A stretch of 64,000 bases of DNA from Exiguobacterium sp. Leaf196 (lineage in GTDB: Bacteria; Bacillota; Bacilli; Exiguobacteriales; Exiguobacteriaceae). A program made the translations under genes and the position numbers. Below the pieces are notes generated by a model. It was not told the DNA's origin. It worked only from the letters and a program-made list of their open reading frames with translations, and ran no database searches. This document shows positions 1 to 8,396 of this stretch, one piece after another. Positions within the stretch are counted from its first letter, which is position 1, and the number at the start of each line of letters is the position of its first letter. The stretch spans positions 571,908 through 635,907 of the forward strand of contig NZ_LMPV01000001.1 in NCBI RefSeq assembly GCF_001423965.1, read 5' to 3'.

Positions 1-357
<357 letters not shown>

Positions 358-369
358 GGAATGTTGAAA

Positions 370-412
370 GCATCAGGCGTAGAGAGAATTACTTCCTATG
401 TCTGATGTTTTT
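370..412 (+). terminator. Rho-independent terminator after thiolase
   Basis: A 13-bp stem (GCATCAGGCGTAG pairing with CTATGTCTGATG-type sequence, with several G-U pairs) and a 13-nt loop is followed by TTTTT. It sits just after the thiolase stop. Confidence 0.75.
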
Positions 413-514
413 GCTGTTCTCATCAAGTCAGATGAACTTATGAATCCGGTTTCATACTTTGACGCGAAGACGTGACAGATTCTTTAACTTAAAGCTCTAC
501 CAAACTTTCTGTCA

Positions 515-529
515 AATTTTCAGAATATT
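515..529. promoter_or_regulatory. CodY box upstream of brnQ
   Basis: AATTTTCAGAATATT matches the CodY consensus AATTTTCWGAAAATT at 14 of 15 positions. It lies about 110 bases before the start of a branched-chain amino acid carrier. CodY senses branched-chain amino acids and GTP, so repression of brnQ in rich conditions is the expected logic. The site is seen; CodY binding is inferred. Confidence 0.6.
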
Positions 530-586
530 CTCCAGATAAACTCCTAGCACGAGCTCCTAAACGTATGTTATCCTTTCGAACGAAGT

Positions 587-615
587 ACTTCATCTGCTTA
601 GGGAGCGGATGAAGT
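587..615 (+). other. Hairpin in the brnQ leader
   Basis: ACTTCATCTGC pairs with GCGGATGAAGT across a 7-nt loop about 25 bases before the brnQ start. No T-tract follows, so it is not a standard terminator. It could be mRNA-stabilising or part of a larger leader fold; no known riboswitch motif was recognised. Confidence 0.35.
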
Positions 616-640
616 CGGAAATTATCAGTGGGGGTTTATT

Positions 641-1981
641 ATGTCTAAAACTGTTCCAACATCATTTATCATCGTCATCGGCATGATGCTCTTCGCCTTG
701 TTCTTTGGGGCAGGAAATCTCATCTTTCCGCCGATGCTCGGACAGCTCGCAGGGGAGCATGTCTGGGTTGCCAATGCCGGATTCCTTGTCACTGGTGTCG
801 GTCTACCATTGCTTGCGATTCTCGCATTCGCGTTTTCAGGGGAACGCGATCTACAAGCGATGGCGTCACGTGTTCATCCTGCTTTCGGAATCGGGTTCTC
901 GGTCATCTTGTATCTTGCGATTGGACCATTCTTCGCAATTCCACGTGCCGGAACGGTCTCGTATGAGATCGGAATCAAGCCGTTCTTCAGTGAATCGACG
1001 AGCCATTTGCCGTTACTGATCTTCACGATTTTGTTTTACACGATTGCTTGTCTATTGTCCTTAAACCCAACAAAGATCGTCGATGTCGTCGGGAAAGTAC
1101 TGACACCGATTAAAATCACGTTCATCGGTCTCTTGATCATCGTTGCCGTTCTGCATCCAATCGGAAGTTTTCAGAATCCTTTGAAGACATATCGAACAAA
1201 TGCTTTCTTTAATGGTTTCCAAGAGGGATATATGACACTTGATGCGCTCGGTGCCTTTGTCTTCGGTATCATCATCATCGCAGCGATCAAGGAAAAAGGT
1301 GTCACTTCGAAGCGGCAGTTGCTACTGATTTGTACGAAAGCCTCGTTGATTGCCGCAGCCTTGCTTGCAATCACATACACGGCGCTTGCCTTCATGGGCG
1401 CGTCAAGTGTCTCTGAGATCGGACAGCTCGCGAACGGCGCAGAGATTTTGTCTGCTGTGTCGGATCATTACTTCGGTGAGTATGGGGCGATTTTGCTTGG
1501 TCTGATGATCACAGTCGCTTGTATGACGACGAGTGTTGGTTTGATCACGGCATGTGCCGCGTTTTTCACGGCACTCGTCCCAAAAATCTCATACGTCAAA
1601 TGGACGATTGGTCTATCGGTCTTCAGCGCACTCGTTGCGAACATCGGTCTGAATCAATTACTCGCTGTCTCTAAACCAGTCTTGATGACACTTTATCCAC
1701 TCGCGATCTGTCTGATCTTCTTAACGTTCTTGCATCCACTCTTTAAAGGGAAGCCAGCCGTGTATCAAGGGGCGCTATGGATGACGTTCCTCGTCAGCTT
1801 GTTTGATGGATTGAAGACAGCAAAGATCAACGTCTCAGCCGTCACAAAAGTGTTTGATGCGGTATTACCGTTTGCTTCTGTCAGTCTCGGTTGGGTCGTT
1901 CCTGCTATCATCGGTGGGGTGATCGGAGCGATCGTCGGTAAGAAAAAAGCGGAGACACGATCGTCGTCACGTGTGGCTTAA
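641..1981 (+). CDS. brnQ: Branched-chain amino acid carrier BrnQ (LIVCS family)
   Basis: A 446-residue polytopic membrane protein that should import leucine, isoleucine and valine by cation symport. The N-terminal LFFGAGNLIFPP segment is characteristic of the BrnQ/LIVCS family, and about twelve hydrophobic segments span the length, which is usual for the family. The C-terminus ends in a short basic tail (GKKKAETRSSSR). The ATG is preceded by a GGGGG ribosome binding site. It is a single-gene unit between two terminators, with a near-consensus CodY box upstream that fits repression by its own substrates. Family assignment is firm; substrate preference is from family knowledge. Confidence 0.93.
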   Translation: MSKTVPTSFIIVIGMMLFALFFGAGNLIFPPMLGQLAGEHVWVANAGFLVTGVGLPLLAILAFAFSGERDLQAMASRVHPAFGIGFSVILYLAIGPFFAIPRAGTVSYEIGIKPFFSESTSHLPLLIFTILFYTIACLLSLNPTKIVDVVGKVLTPIKITFIGLLIIVAVLHPIGSFQNPLKTYRTNAFFNGFQEGYMTLDALGAFVFGIIIIAAIKEKGVTSKRQLLLICTKASLIAAALLAITYTALAFMGASSVSEIGQLANGAEILSAVSDHYFGEYGAILLGLMITVACMTTSVGLITACAAFFTALVPKISYVKWTIGLSVFSALVANIGLNQLLAVSKPVLMTLYPLAICLIFLTFLHPLFKGKPAVYQGALWMTFLVSLFDGLKTAKINVSAVTKVFDAVLPFASVSLGWVVPAIIGGVIGAIVGKKKAETRSSSRVA

Positions 1982-2000
1982 GTTGTCATGTATAAAGGGA

Positions 2001-2039
2001 AGCGGATTTTTGATCGTATGATCAAAGTCCGCTTTTTTT
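2001..2039 (+). terminator. Terminator after brnQ
   Basis: AGCGGATTTTTGATC pairs with GATCAAAGTCCGCT across GTAT and runs into TTTTTTT, 20 bases after the brnQ stop. Confidence 0.85.
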
Positions 2040-2135
2040 GTTCACTCGATTGTGGGTTTAAGCATAAGCGGAAACGGCAATTCCTCTACTGTATATCATT
2101 GACCATCGTGTCCCTTACAGAAAGGATGTTGAAAC

Positions 2136-3245
2136 ATGTCAGAACGTGTCTTCATTAGTCCCTCGAAGTATGTCCAAGGAAAGGATGTCATTGACCGGCT
2201 CGGTACATATGTGAGCCCGTTCGGTGAAAAAGCGCTCGTCATCGCGGACGATGTCGTCTGGAAAATCGTAAAAGAACGTGTCGAGCATTCGCTGTCCGGC
2301 GAAAACGTCAGTATCGAGAAGGCAGACTTTAGTGGTGAAGCCTCACGGCATGAAGTAAAACGAATCGCTGAGCAAGCAAAAGCAGCGGATGTTCGTTTCG
2401 TCATGGGAGTTGGTGGTGGAAAGACGCTCGACACAGCAAAAGCCGTCTCGGATGAGCTGAACGTGTCCGTCGTCATCGTACCGACCCTTGCTTCGACCGA
2501 TGCACCGACGAGTGCTCTGTCCGTCATCTATTCCGACGAAGGGATTTTCGAAAGCTATCGTTTCTATAAGAAGAATCCCGATCTTGTTCTCGTTGATACG
2601 AAACTGATTGCCCAAGCGCCAGCACGTTTCTTCGCGTCCGGAATTGCCGATGCTCTCGCGACGTGGGTCGAAGTTCGAAGTGTCGTCGCCTTTGGTGGAC
2701 AGACGATGGCGGGAGGACGACCGACAATTGCGGCACAAGCGATTGCCAAACGTTGTGAGGAAGTCTTGTTCGAGCACGGGCGTCTGGCGTATGAATCCGT
2801 TCAGGCACAAGTCGTCACACCAGCACTCGAAGCCGTCGTCGAAGCGAATACCCTCTTAAGTGGGCTCGGCTTTGAAAGTGGGGGACTAGCAGCGGCGCAT
2901 GCGATTCATAATGGCTTTACGGCACTTGACGGTGAGATTCACCACCTGACGCATGGAGAAAAGGTCGCCTTTGGTACACTTGTCCAGTTGGCGCTCGAAG
3001 AACATCCACAAGAAGAAATCGAGCGCTATATCGCGCTTTACACGGATCTTGGTTTACCGGTGACACTCGAGGACGTCAAGCTAAAAGATGCGTCACGTGA
3101 AGATATCGTCAAAGTCGGAGAGGCAGCAACTGCTGAAGGTGAGACGATCCACAGCGGATTCAACGTCACGGCGGACGAAGTCGCTGATGCGATCATCGCT
3201 GCCGATCGCTATTCAAAAGCGTATCAAGCAAAACGAAAACACTAA
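2136..3245 (+). CDS. gldA: Glycerol dehydrogenase (NAD+, Zn2+ dependent)
   Basis: A 369-residue family III metal-dependent alcohol dehydrogenase oxidising glycerol to dihydroxyacetone in the cytoplasm. The NAD-binding [12 protein letters not shown] motif is at about residues 91-102 and [15 protein letters not shown] follows. Asp172, His255 and His273 fall where the Zn ligands of Geobacillus stearothermophilus GldA lie (D173, H256, H274 by memory of that structure). Length matches the family. The start follows an AGAAAGGATG ribosome binding site. It stands alone between brnQ and a convergent peptidase gene, so there is no dihydroxyacetone kinase partner here. The paralogous glycerol-1-phosphate dehydrogenase is less likely given the motifs and size. 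Confidence 0.93.
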   Translation: MSERVFISPSKYVQGKDVIDRLGTYVSPFGEKALVIADDVVWKIVKERVEHSLSGENVSIEKADFSGEASRHEVKRIAEQAKAADVRFVMGVGGGKTLDTAKAVSDELNVSVVIVPTLASTDAPTSALSVIYSDEGIFESYRFYKKNPDLVLVDTKLIAQAPARFFASGIADALATWVEVRSVVAFGGQTMAGGRPTIAAQAIAKRCEEVLFEHGRLAYESVQAQVVTPALEAVVEANTLLSGLGFESGGLAAAHAIHNGFTALDGEIHHLTHGEKVAFGTLVQLALEEHPQEEIERYIALYTDLGLPVTLEDVKLKDASREDIVKVGEAATAEGETIHSGFNVTADEVADAIIAADRYSKAYQAKRKH

Positions 3246-3282
3246 GAAAAAATAACCCTTGCCGAGACGGCGAGGGTTATTG
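3244..3282. terminator. Bidirectional terminator between gldA and the M23 gene
   Basis: AATAACCCTTGCCG pairs with CGGCGAGGGTTATT around a 3-nt loop. The A-rich left flank becomes a T-tract for the minus-strand gene, so it terminates that gene well and may also serve gldA. Confidence 0.8.
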
Positions 3283-3287
3283 TCATT

Positions 3288-4232
3288 TTACAGATAATCG
3301 AGTGGATTGACACTGCTACCAGCAGAAGTTGCGCTGTAGACGTACGATCCTTTATGGAGTTCAAAATGTAAATGTGTTCCGAAAGCGTTACCTGTCTCGC
3401 CAACTGTTCCGATCTTTTGACCTTGCGTGACGGTTTGACCGACCGAGACCGAGCGGCTATTCATATGTGCATACAGACTGATGAACGGCGATCCGTTGAT
3501 CGTATGTGAAACCATGACATAGTTGCCGTACGCGCCTTTGAGCTGAGACGTAATGACTTTACCGCTTGCTGTCGCATAGACTGGTGTACCTTTTGCTGCA
3601 CCATAATCGATCCCGTTATGGAATGTGTAACCATAAGCACCACTAGAAGGTCCATAACCTTGCGTGATCGGACCGCTCGTTGGCGTCGCGAAGTTCTTTG
3701 ATGTCGACGTTGACGCTTTTGATGCGCCACTGCTATTCGTCAGTGTCAAAACAGCGTATTTCGAGACATAGTCCGCATGGACGAATCGTTTATCTCCACC
3801 GTATAAGAACTTGATCCAATCGCCTGTACGACCGAGGTAGCGGAACGTTTCGCCCTTATCGACACTTCCGACGACTGTACTGCTCGTCGAACTGCTGCTA
3901 CGAACACGAAGGTTGTCGACATTGACTTTAATCTTATAGATACGTGTTACAGAATATTTTTTAACATATGTAGAAGAAACATAGACTTTTTTTGAACCGT
4001 ACAGAATTTTCGTCCAGTTGCCTGTCCGTCCGAGATACTTATATGTATCACCTTTTTCAAAGCTCGTGATCGTACCGTATGATGTCGAAGGACCCGTTCG
4101 AGCACGCAAACCGTCCTCCATGACTTTCACCTTATAGAACGTCGTTGCTGCATCCGCACGTGGTATGGCAAACGAAGCAAAACTTGCCACAGCGATGGCT
4201 GTCGCTGAAACACCTTTCCAAAAACCATGCAT
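3288..4232 (-). CDS. Secreted M23 peptidase with two SH3-like domains
   Basis: A 314-residue exported peptidoglycan endopeptidase. An N-terminal signal peptide (hydrophobic stretch to about residue 24, likely cleavage after ADA near 28) is followed by two bacterial SH3-like repeats (about 32-93 and 98-160), a Ser/Thr-rich linker and a C-terminal LytM/M23 domain. Zn ligands and catalytic histidines are visible: His205 and Asp209 in HNGIDYG, His256 in YAHM, and His287/His289 in THLHFE. SH3 domains of this type bind the cell wall. The ATG has an AGGAGGAATG upstream. It is a close paralogue of the next gene, which has one SH3 repeat. Role: wall cleavage during growth or separation, by family. Confidence 0.9.
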   Translation of the reverse strand: MHGFWKGVSATAIAVASFASFAIPRADAATTFYKVKVMEDGLRARTGPSTSYGTITSFEKGDTYKYLGRTGNWTKILYGSKKVYVSSTYVKKYSVTRIYKIKVNVDNLRVRSSSSTSSTVVGSVDKGETFRYLGRTGDWIKFLYGGDKRFVHADYVSKYAVLTLTNSSGASKASTSTSKNFATPTSGPITQGYGPSSGAYGYTFHNGIDYGAAKGTPVYATASGKVITSQLKGAYGNYVMVSHTINGSPFISLYAHMNSRSVSVGQTVTQGQKIGTVGETGNAFGTHLHFELHKGSYVYSATSAGSSVNPLDYL

Positions 4233-4454
4233 GATTCATTCCTCCTGAATATGTAATCTGTGTGACTAAACCGTTATGTAAATTTCATAGATGAGTATAA
4301 CATTTACGAAAATGTTTAAATGTTACATTCGCATTTCGATATTATTTCAATAAATTATATTAAACAGACTTAATTTTATTCATTATCCAATTATCCATAA
4401 AATTCTTTGACAAGATTGGATGGAATTGGATATGATGAAATGCCCATTAAAAAT

Positions 4455-4482
4455 AAGAAAGGTACCCCGGTTGAGGTACCTT
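4455..4482 (-). terminator. Terminator after the single-SH3 M23 gene
   Basis: On the minus strand AAGGTACC pairs with GGTACCTT across an 8-nt loop and is followed by a T-rich run. It lies just downstream of the minus-strand gene ending at 4489. Confidence 0.7.
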
Positions 4483-4488
4483 AAATGC

Positions 4489-5229
4489 TTATAAAAAGGC
4501 GAGTGGATTGACGCTGTTTGCTGCAGAAGTACCGCTATAGACATAGTTACCGCGATGGATTTCGAAGTGAAGATGAGCACCTGTCGAGTTTCCTGTACTG
4601 CCGACTGCACCGATCGTTGCGCCTTTCGGGATCGTTTGACCGACGAAGACAGAGCGTTTGCTTAAGTGAGCGTATACCGTTGTGTACGAAATACCGTGCA
4701 CTTTATGTTTGACCATGACATGGTTTCCATATGCTCCTTGGTAAGACGATGTGACAACTTTACCTGCCGCTGCTGCATGAACGGGCGTTCCGATTGGTGC
4801 ACCAAAGTCGACGCCGTTATGGAACGTGTAGCCGAAGATGCCGCTAGTTTTTCCATAACCTTGTGTTACTGGACCGCTTGTCGGACGCGAGAAGCCATTT
4901 GATGAAGTCGAGAATGAAGCTTTCTTCGCTGTATGACCAGAAACGCGATATTTTTTCACATAACCTGAGTAGACGTAACGCTTATGTCCTTTATGAAGAA
5001 TTTTGGTCCAGTTTCCGCGATGACCCAAGTATTTGAAAGTCTGTCCCGAATTGACGCCGTCGACGATCCGGTATTTAAGAGATGGGCCAGTACGAACGCG
5101 AAGTCCGTCTGCTTTGATTTTTACTTTGTACGTAGATTTCGTAGCTGCGTCAACCTTAACTGTACCCGTAGCTGCAAAACCTGAAACAACGAGCGCGCTC
5201 ATTGCAAGTGTCGTGATTGTTCTTTTCAT
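4489..5229 (-). CDS. Secreted M23 peptidase with one SH3-like domain
   Basis: A 246-residue exported endopeptidase. The signal peptide runs to about residue 28 (KVDAA), one SH3-like repeat covers about 32-96, and the M23 domain about 113-246. The metal and catalytic residues are intact: His137, Asp141 (HNGVDFG), His188 (YAHL), His219 and His221 (AHLHFE). It is very similar to the neighbouring 314-residue protein, consistent with local duplication and gain or loss of an SH3 repeat. The start follows an AAGGAGGAAC ribosome binding site. Each copy has its own terminator, so they are probably transcribed separately. Expected location is the outer face of the membrane and wall. Confidence 0.9.
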   Translation of the reverse strand: MKRTITTLAMSALVVSGFAATGTVKVDAATKSTYKVKIKADGLRVRTGPSLKYRIVDGVNSGQTFKYLGHRGNWTKILHKGHKRYVYSGYVKKYRVSGHTAKKASFSTSSNGFSRPTSGPVTQGYGKTSGIFGYTFHNGVDFGAPIGTPVHAAAAGKVVTSSYQGAYGNHVMVKHKVHGISYTTVYAHLSKRSVFVGQTIPKGATIGAVGSTGNSTGAHLHFEIHRGNYVYSGTSAANSVNPLAFL

Positions 5230-5545
5230 GAATGTTCCTCCTTGATGTAAATCGAGATCTTGTCGGAAATGACATGTATATAGAATGTGTGTGGTGTAAA
5301 GTGTGGTGAATTGAAGTAGATGATGCTGTCGTCATTTGACTAACGAGAGTATAGCATTGAAAAGTCAGACGTTTGTATTTCAATTCGATTGCTTAGATAT
5401 ATTTTAATAACAATTCTTGTAATGTTGAATACATATTCAATCTCAGAATCCCTTAAAATCAAGATGAATCCGTGTTACAACGAGATGAATTTGATGACAA
5501 AACGCAATCGTGGGAAATGATGAGAAAGTATGGGAGTCTAATAAA
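5230..5545. other. Intergenic region, no gene seen
   Basis: About 316 AT-rich bases between the divergent M23 and Nudix genes. It must hold the promoters of both. I recognised no operator, RNA or credible short coding sequence in it. Confidence 0.4.
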
Positions 5546-6025
5546 ATGAGAGTAGGTAATGAGATGGATTTGACGTTTGCAGTAAATCAAAAAAAGCTTA
5601 ACATTCGCGCAGTGGCGCTGTTGATTCAAGATGGACATCTTTTGATCCATCGGCAAGGAGAAGATGATTTTTGGTCATTACCGGGAGGACGGGTACAATT
5701 TGGTGAAAGTGGTGCCAAAGCGATTGAACGTGAATTATTAGAAGAATTAGGACAGTCAATCGAGCCACCGGTCTTCCGTTTCCTGCATGAAAATTTCTTT
5801 AATTACGCAGACCATCAGTTTCATGAACTGGGGATGTTTTATGAAGTGACATGTCGAGAACCACTACCACTTTCAACGGAAGACTTTTACGGTCCCGAAG
5901 GTGAAGAATTGACGTACCGGTTCGTTCCATTCGATAAACTGGATCAATATACATTGTATCCAAGCGGATTATCAAAAATGCTTCAAACCAATGTTTTTCC
6001 AACGCTATTGACGAATGACATCTGA
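5546..6025 (+). CDS. Nudix hydrolase
   Basis: A 159-residue cytoplasmic Nudix enzyme hydrolysing a nucleoside diphosphate linked to another moiety. The full Nudix box is present: Gly48, Glu54, Arg62-Glu63-Leu64, Glu66-Glu67 and Gly69, fitting GX5EX7REUXEEXGU. The ATG at 5546 was chosen because GGAG lies 9 bases upstream; an ATG at 5564 is a possible alternative, and an in-frame ATG at 5510 looks poorer. Substrate cannot be told from the box alone. It appears monocistronic, with the SDR gene starting 88 bases later. Confidence 0.85.
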   Translation: MRVGNEMDLTFAVNQKKLNIRAVALLIQDGHLLIHRQGEDDFWSLPGGRVQFGESGAKAIERELLEELGQSIEPPVFRFLHENFFNYADHQFHELGMFYEVTCREPLPLSTEDFYGPEGEELTYRFVPFDKLDQYTLYPSGLSKMLQTNVFPTLLTNDI

Positions 6026-6112
6026 CTTTTCCGGAAAAACGTTTATAGATGTATCGCAAGGGAATGGTTAATCATGTAGTTCATTCCACAATGATAAGGG
6101 AGCTGATCGTTC

Positions 6113-6988
6113 ATGAGAGAAGAGCAGTTCGAAGCGATGCATCAAGAAGCACGAGGGCAGACGCAGGAACAACAACCCGGTGTCGAGTACGCCATGAAAC
6201 CGGAACCGATCTACGATGATCCGGATTATGTCGGTTCAGGAAAACTGACGGGTAAGGTTGCACTGATCACAGGTGGAGACAGTGGAATCGGTCGAGCCGT
6301 TGCTGTCGCTTATGCGAAAGAAGGGGCAAATGTCGCAATCGTATACTTAAATGAGGGAAAAGACGCAGAAAAGACGAAATCGTTGATTGAAGGCTACGGG
6401 GTCAAAGCCTTAAAAATCGCTAAAGATGTCAGTCAACCGGAAAATGCGCAAGCGATCATCGATACCGTCATTGCAGAATTCGGTCAATTGAACATTCTCG
6501 TTAACAATGCCGGAAAACAATTCCCGCAAGATGATTTCCTTGCGATCACACCAGATCAATTGAAGGAAACGTTCGAAACGAATGTTTTTTCGATGTTCTA
6601 CTTGATTCAGGCTGCGCTTCCACATTTGCATAAAGAAGATGCAATCATCAATACCTCATCGGTGACAGCGTATCGCGGAGCACCGTCGCTGATCGACTAC
6701 TCGGCGACGAAAGGCGCTATTACGACATTGACACGCTCGCTTGCTTCAAGCTTGATCGAGAAAGGAATCCGCGTTAATGCTGTCGCACCGGGACCGATTT
6801 GGACGCCTCTCATTCCAGCGACGTTTTCGAAGGAGAAAGTCGAGTCGCATGGGGAAGACACATTAATGAAGCGTCGGGGACAACCGTCAGAAAATGCACC
6901 GGCTTATGTCTATTTGGCTTCTCGTGATTCGAGTTACATCACGGGTCAGACGATTCATATCAACGGCGGCGATTACATCACGTCTTAA
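6113..6988 (+). CDS. SDR-family oxidoreductase (general stress type)
   Basis: A 291-residue short-chain dehydrogenase. The NAD(P)-binding TGGDSGIGRA motif is at about residues 53-62 after a ~45-residue hydrophilic N-terminal extension rich in Glu and Gln. NNAG, the catalytic Ser of NTSSV and the YSATK catalytic Tyr/Lys follow. The N-terminal extension ending in a KLTGKVALITGG-type junction is typical of the Bacillus YhdF/YhxC/Gsp39 group, which are general-stress oxidoreductases of unknown substrate. The start is preceded by AAGGGAGCTG. The next small gene begins 11 bases after its stop, so they are cotranscribed. Confidence 0.88.
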   Translation: MREEQFEAMHQEARGQTQEQQPGVEYAMKPEPIYDDPDYVGSGKLTGKVALITGGDSGIGRAVAVAYAKEGANVAIVYLNEGKDAEKTKSLIEGYGVKALKIAKDVSQPENAQAIIDTVIAEFGQLNILVNNAGKQFPQDDFLAITPDQLKETFETNVFSMFYLIQAALPHLHKEDAIINTSSVTAYRGAPSLIDYSATKGAITTLTRSLASSLIEKGIRVNAVAPGPIWTPLIPATFSKEKVESHGEDTLMKRRGQPSENAPAYVYLASRDSSYITGQTIHINGGDYITS

Positions 6989-6998
6989 GGGGGAAAAC

Positions 6999-7190
6999 AT
7001 GATGAAGAAAAATCCGAATGAAGTGCCTGAACGTGAACCGGATCATCAACCGGACGAAGTTCCGCAAGCACCACCGAGCGAGGTGCCAGACACACCACAG
7101 GAAGATCCTGTCCGTCAACCGGAACCGGATACGTTCCCAGAACCAACCGAGATTCCCGATACACCTCAGGAAGATCCAAATCCCTATTAA
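6999..7190 (+). CDS. Small proline/glutamate-rich protein
   Basis: A 63-residue protein, very rich in Pro, Glu, Asp and Gln, starting at ATG 6999 behind a strong AAGGGGGAAA ribosome binding site. A short repeat unit recurs: EVPDTPQEDP and EIPDTPQEDP, with related EVPQAPPSEVP in between. It has no hydrophobic core, so it is predicted to be disordered and soluble. It is the second gene of the SDR unit and is followed by a terminator. I do not recognise a named family. A stress-linked role is suggested only by the operon partner. Confidence 0.75.
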   Translation: MMKKNPNEVPEREPDHQPDEVPQAPPSEVPDTPQEDPVRQPEPDTFPEPTEIPDTPQEDPNPY

Positions 7191-7203
7191 TGAGTTGACC
7201 GTA

Positions 7204-7235
7204 GTCACCGTCCAAGAATCGGATGGTGACTTTTT
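7204..7235 (+). terminator. Terminator after the SDR unit
   Basis: GTCACCGTCC pairs with GGATGGTGAC across a 7-nt loop and is followed by TTTTT. Confidence 0.8.
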
Positions 7236-7258
7236 CATGATTAAGAAGACAAACCAGC

Positions 7259-7288
7259 TTGACAGACAAACTGTATGGTGAGTATGAT
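7259..7288 (+). promoter_or_regulatory. Sigma-A promoter of the GntR-ABC operon
   Basis: A perfect -35 TTGACA (7259-7264), an 18-bp spacer and -10 TATGAT (7283-7288). The GntR-family gene starts 57 bases further on, with a palindrome in between. Confidence 0.75.
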
Positions 7289-7300
7289 ACAGAAGAGAAG

Positions 7301-7320
7301 TGTATTAATGTTTTAATACA
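7301..7320. promoter_or_regulatory. Inverted-repeat operator, likely for the adjacent GntR regulator
   Basis: TGTATTAA-TGTT-TTAATACA is a perfect 8-bp inverted repeat placed just after the predicted transcription start and before the regulator's ribosome binding site. The position fits autorepression by the YtrA-type regulator encoded next. The palindrome is seen; binding is inferred. Confidence 0.6.
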
Positions 7321-7345
7321 TTACACAGGAAAGGGAGGTCTACCG

Positions 7346-7726
7346 ATGCAGTTCGACCAAAGAAGCCCGGTGTACCTGCAGGTCGTCCGTTGGTTCAAAC
7401 AACGAATCGCGACCGAGGAATTGCAAAGCGGGCAAGAGATCCCGTCCCGCCGCGAAATCGCCGCACAGCTCGGAATCAATCCGAATACCGCACAAAAAGC
7501 ATATAAAGAGATGGAGGAGCAGCAATTGATTACGACAGAACGGAATGTCCCGAGTAAGATTACACGCGATCCACAAGTCGTCCAAAAAGTACGGACCGAG
7601 ATGCTTGAAGAAGCAGTCTCTGAATTCATCGATGCCGTCAAGGCGATTCAAATTCCACTTGATGAGGTCGTCTCGAAAGTTGAGACCGTCTATCAGGAAA
7701 CGGAACGGAGGAAGATCGATGCTTGA
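7346..7726 (+). CDS. GntR-family transcriptional regulator (YtrA subfamily)
   Basis: A 126-residue repressor. The N-terminal winged helix-turn-helix (about residues 8-72, with PVYLQV, IPSRREIAAQLGINPNTAQKAYKEME) is typical GntR. The C-terminal part is only about 50 residues, too short for the ligand domains of the FadR or HutC groups, which places it with YtrA. Those proteins usually control an adjacent ABC transporter operon. Start 7346 follows GGAAAGGGAGG. The stop overlaps the ATPase start by 8 bases, so the two are translationally coupled. The promoter and palindrome upstream suggest autoregulation. The inducer is unknown; YtrA relatives often respond to cell-wall-active compounds. Confidence 0.9.
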   Translation: MQFDQRSPVYLQVVRWFKQRIATEELQSGQEIPSRREIAAQLGINPNTAQKAYKEMEEQQLITTERNVPSKITRDPQVVQKVRTEMLEEAVSEFIDAVKAIQIPLDEVVSKVETVYQETERRKIDA

Positions 7727-8396
7727 AGTTCATGGCTTACAAAAGAAGTACGGAAAAAAACCAGTCCTTCAAGGCGTTTCGTTCTCCGTTCCGATGGATC
7801 AATTGACATGTCTGATCGGTTTGAACGGTGAGGGGAAATCGACGATCCTGAAAGCAATCGCAGGACTTGTTCCAGTCAACGCAGGAACGATTCTCGTCGA
7901 TGGCGAGATCAACCGAAATAAGATCGCCTTCGTTCCAGATATTCAGACAATGCCCGGCTACATGACGGTCGGTGACGCGCTGACGTATATGGCGGATTAT
8001 TATTCTGATTGGAATCAAGAGACTGCGAATGAATTGATGCGAATTTTCCAGCTACTTTCAACAGATAAGATTACCGACTTATCAAAAGGAAACCAGGCGA
8101 AGGTCAGCTTAATTCTCGGATTTGCTCTCGATCGTCCGTACTTATTACTCGACGAACCGTTCGCAGGAATTGATTTGTTTACGAAAGAACAGATTGCAGG
8201 ATTATTCTCAAGCCACTTCATGGAAGGGCGCGGTATCCTGATGACGACACACGAAATTCAGGAAATCGAGCATTTGATCGACCGGGTCGTCTTCTTACAG
8301 GACGGTCGAATCATCGATGAACATGAGACAGAAGAGATGCGAGAACTGTACGGGAAGTCGGTTCAGGACCGGATGCGGGAGGTCTATCAGCGATGA
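7719..8396 (+). CDS. ABC transporter ATP-binding protein (YtrB-like)
   Basis: A 225-residue ATPase of an ABC export or stress system. Walker A is GLNGEGKST (residues 34-42), the Q-loop region reads PDIQTM, Walker B is LLLDEP and the switch His is in TTHE. The signature motif is degenerate (LSKGNQAKV rather than LSGGQ), as is common in this subfamily. Start 7719 overlaps the GntR stop and has CGGAGGAAG upstream. The next gene starts inside its stop codon (ATGA), so it pairs with that membrane protein. The substrate is unknown. Confidence 0.9.
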   Translation: MLEVHGLQKKYGKKPVLQGVSFSVPMDQLTCLIGLNGEGKSTILKAIAGLVPVNAGTILVDGEINRNKIAFVPDIQTMPGYMTVGDALTYMADYYSDWNQETANELMRIFQLLSTDKITDLSKGNQAKVSLILGFALDRPYLLLDEPFAGIDLFTKEQIAGLFSSHFMEGRGILMTTHEIQEIEHLIDRVVFLQDGRIIDEHETEEMRELYGKSVQDRMREVYQR

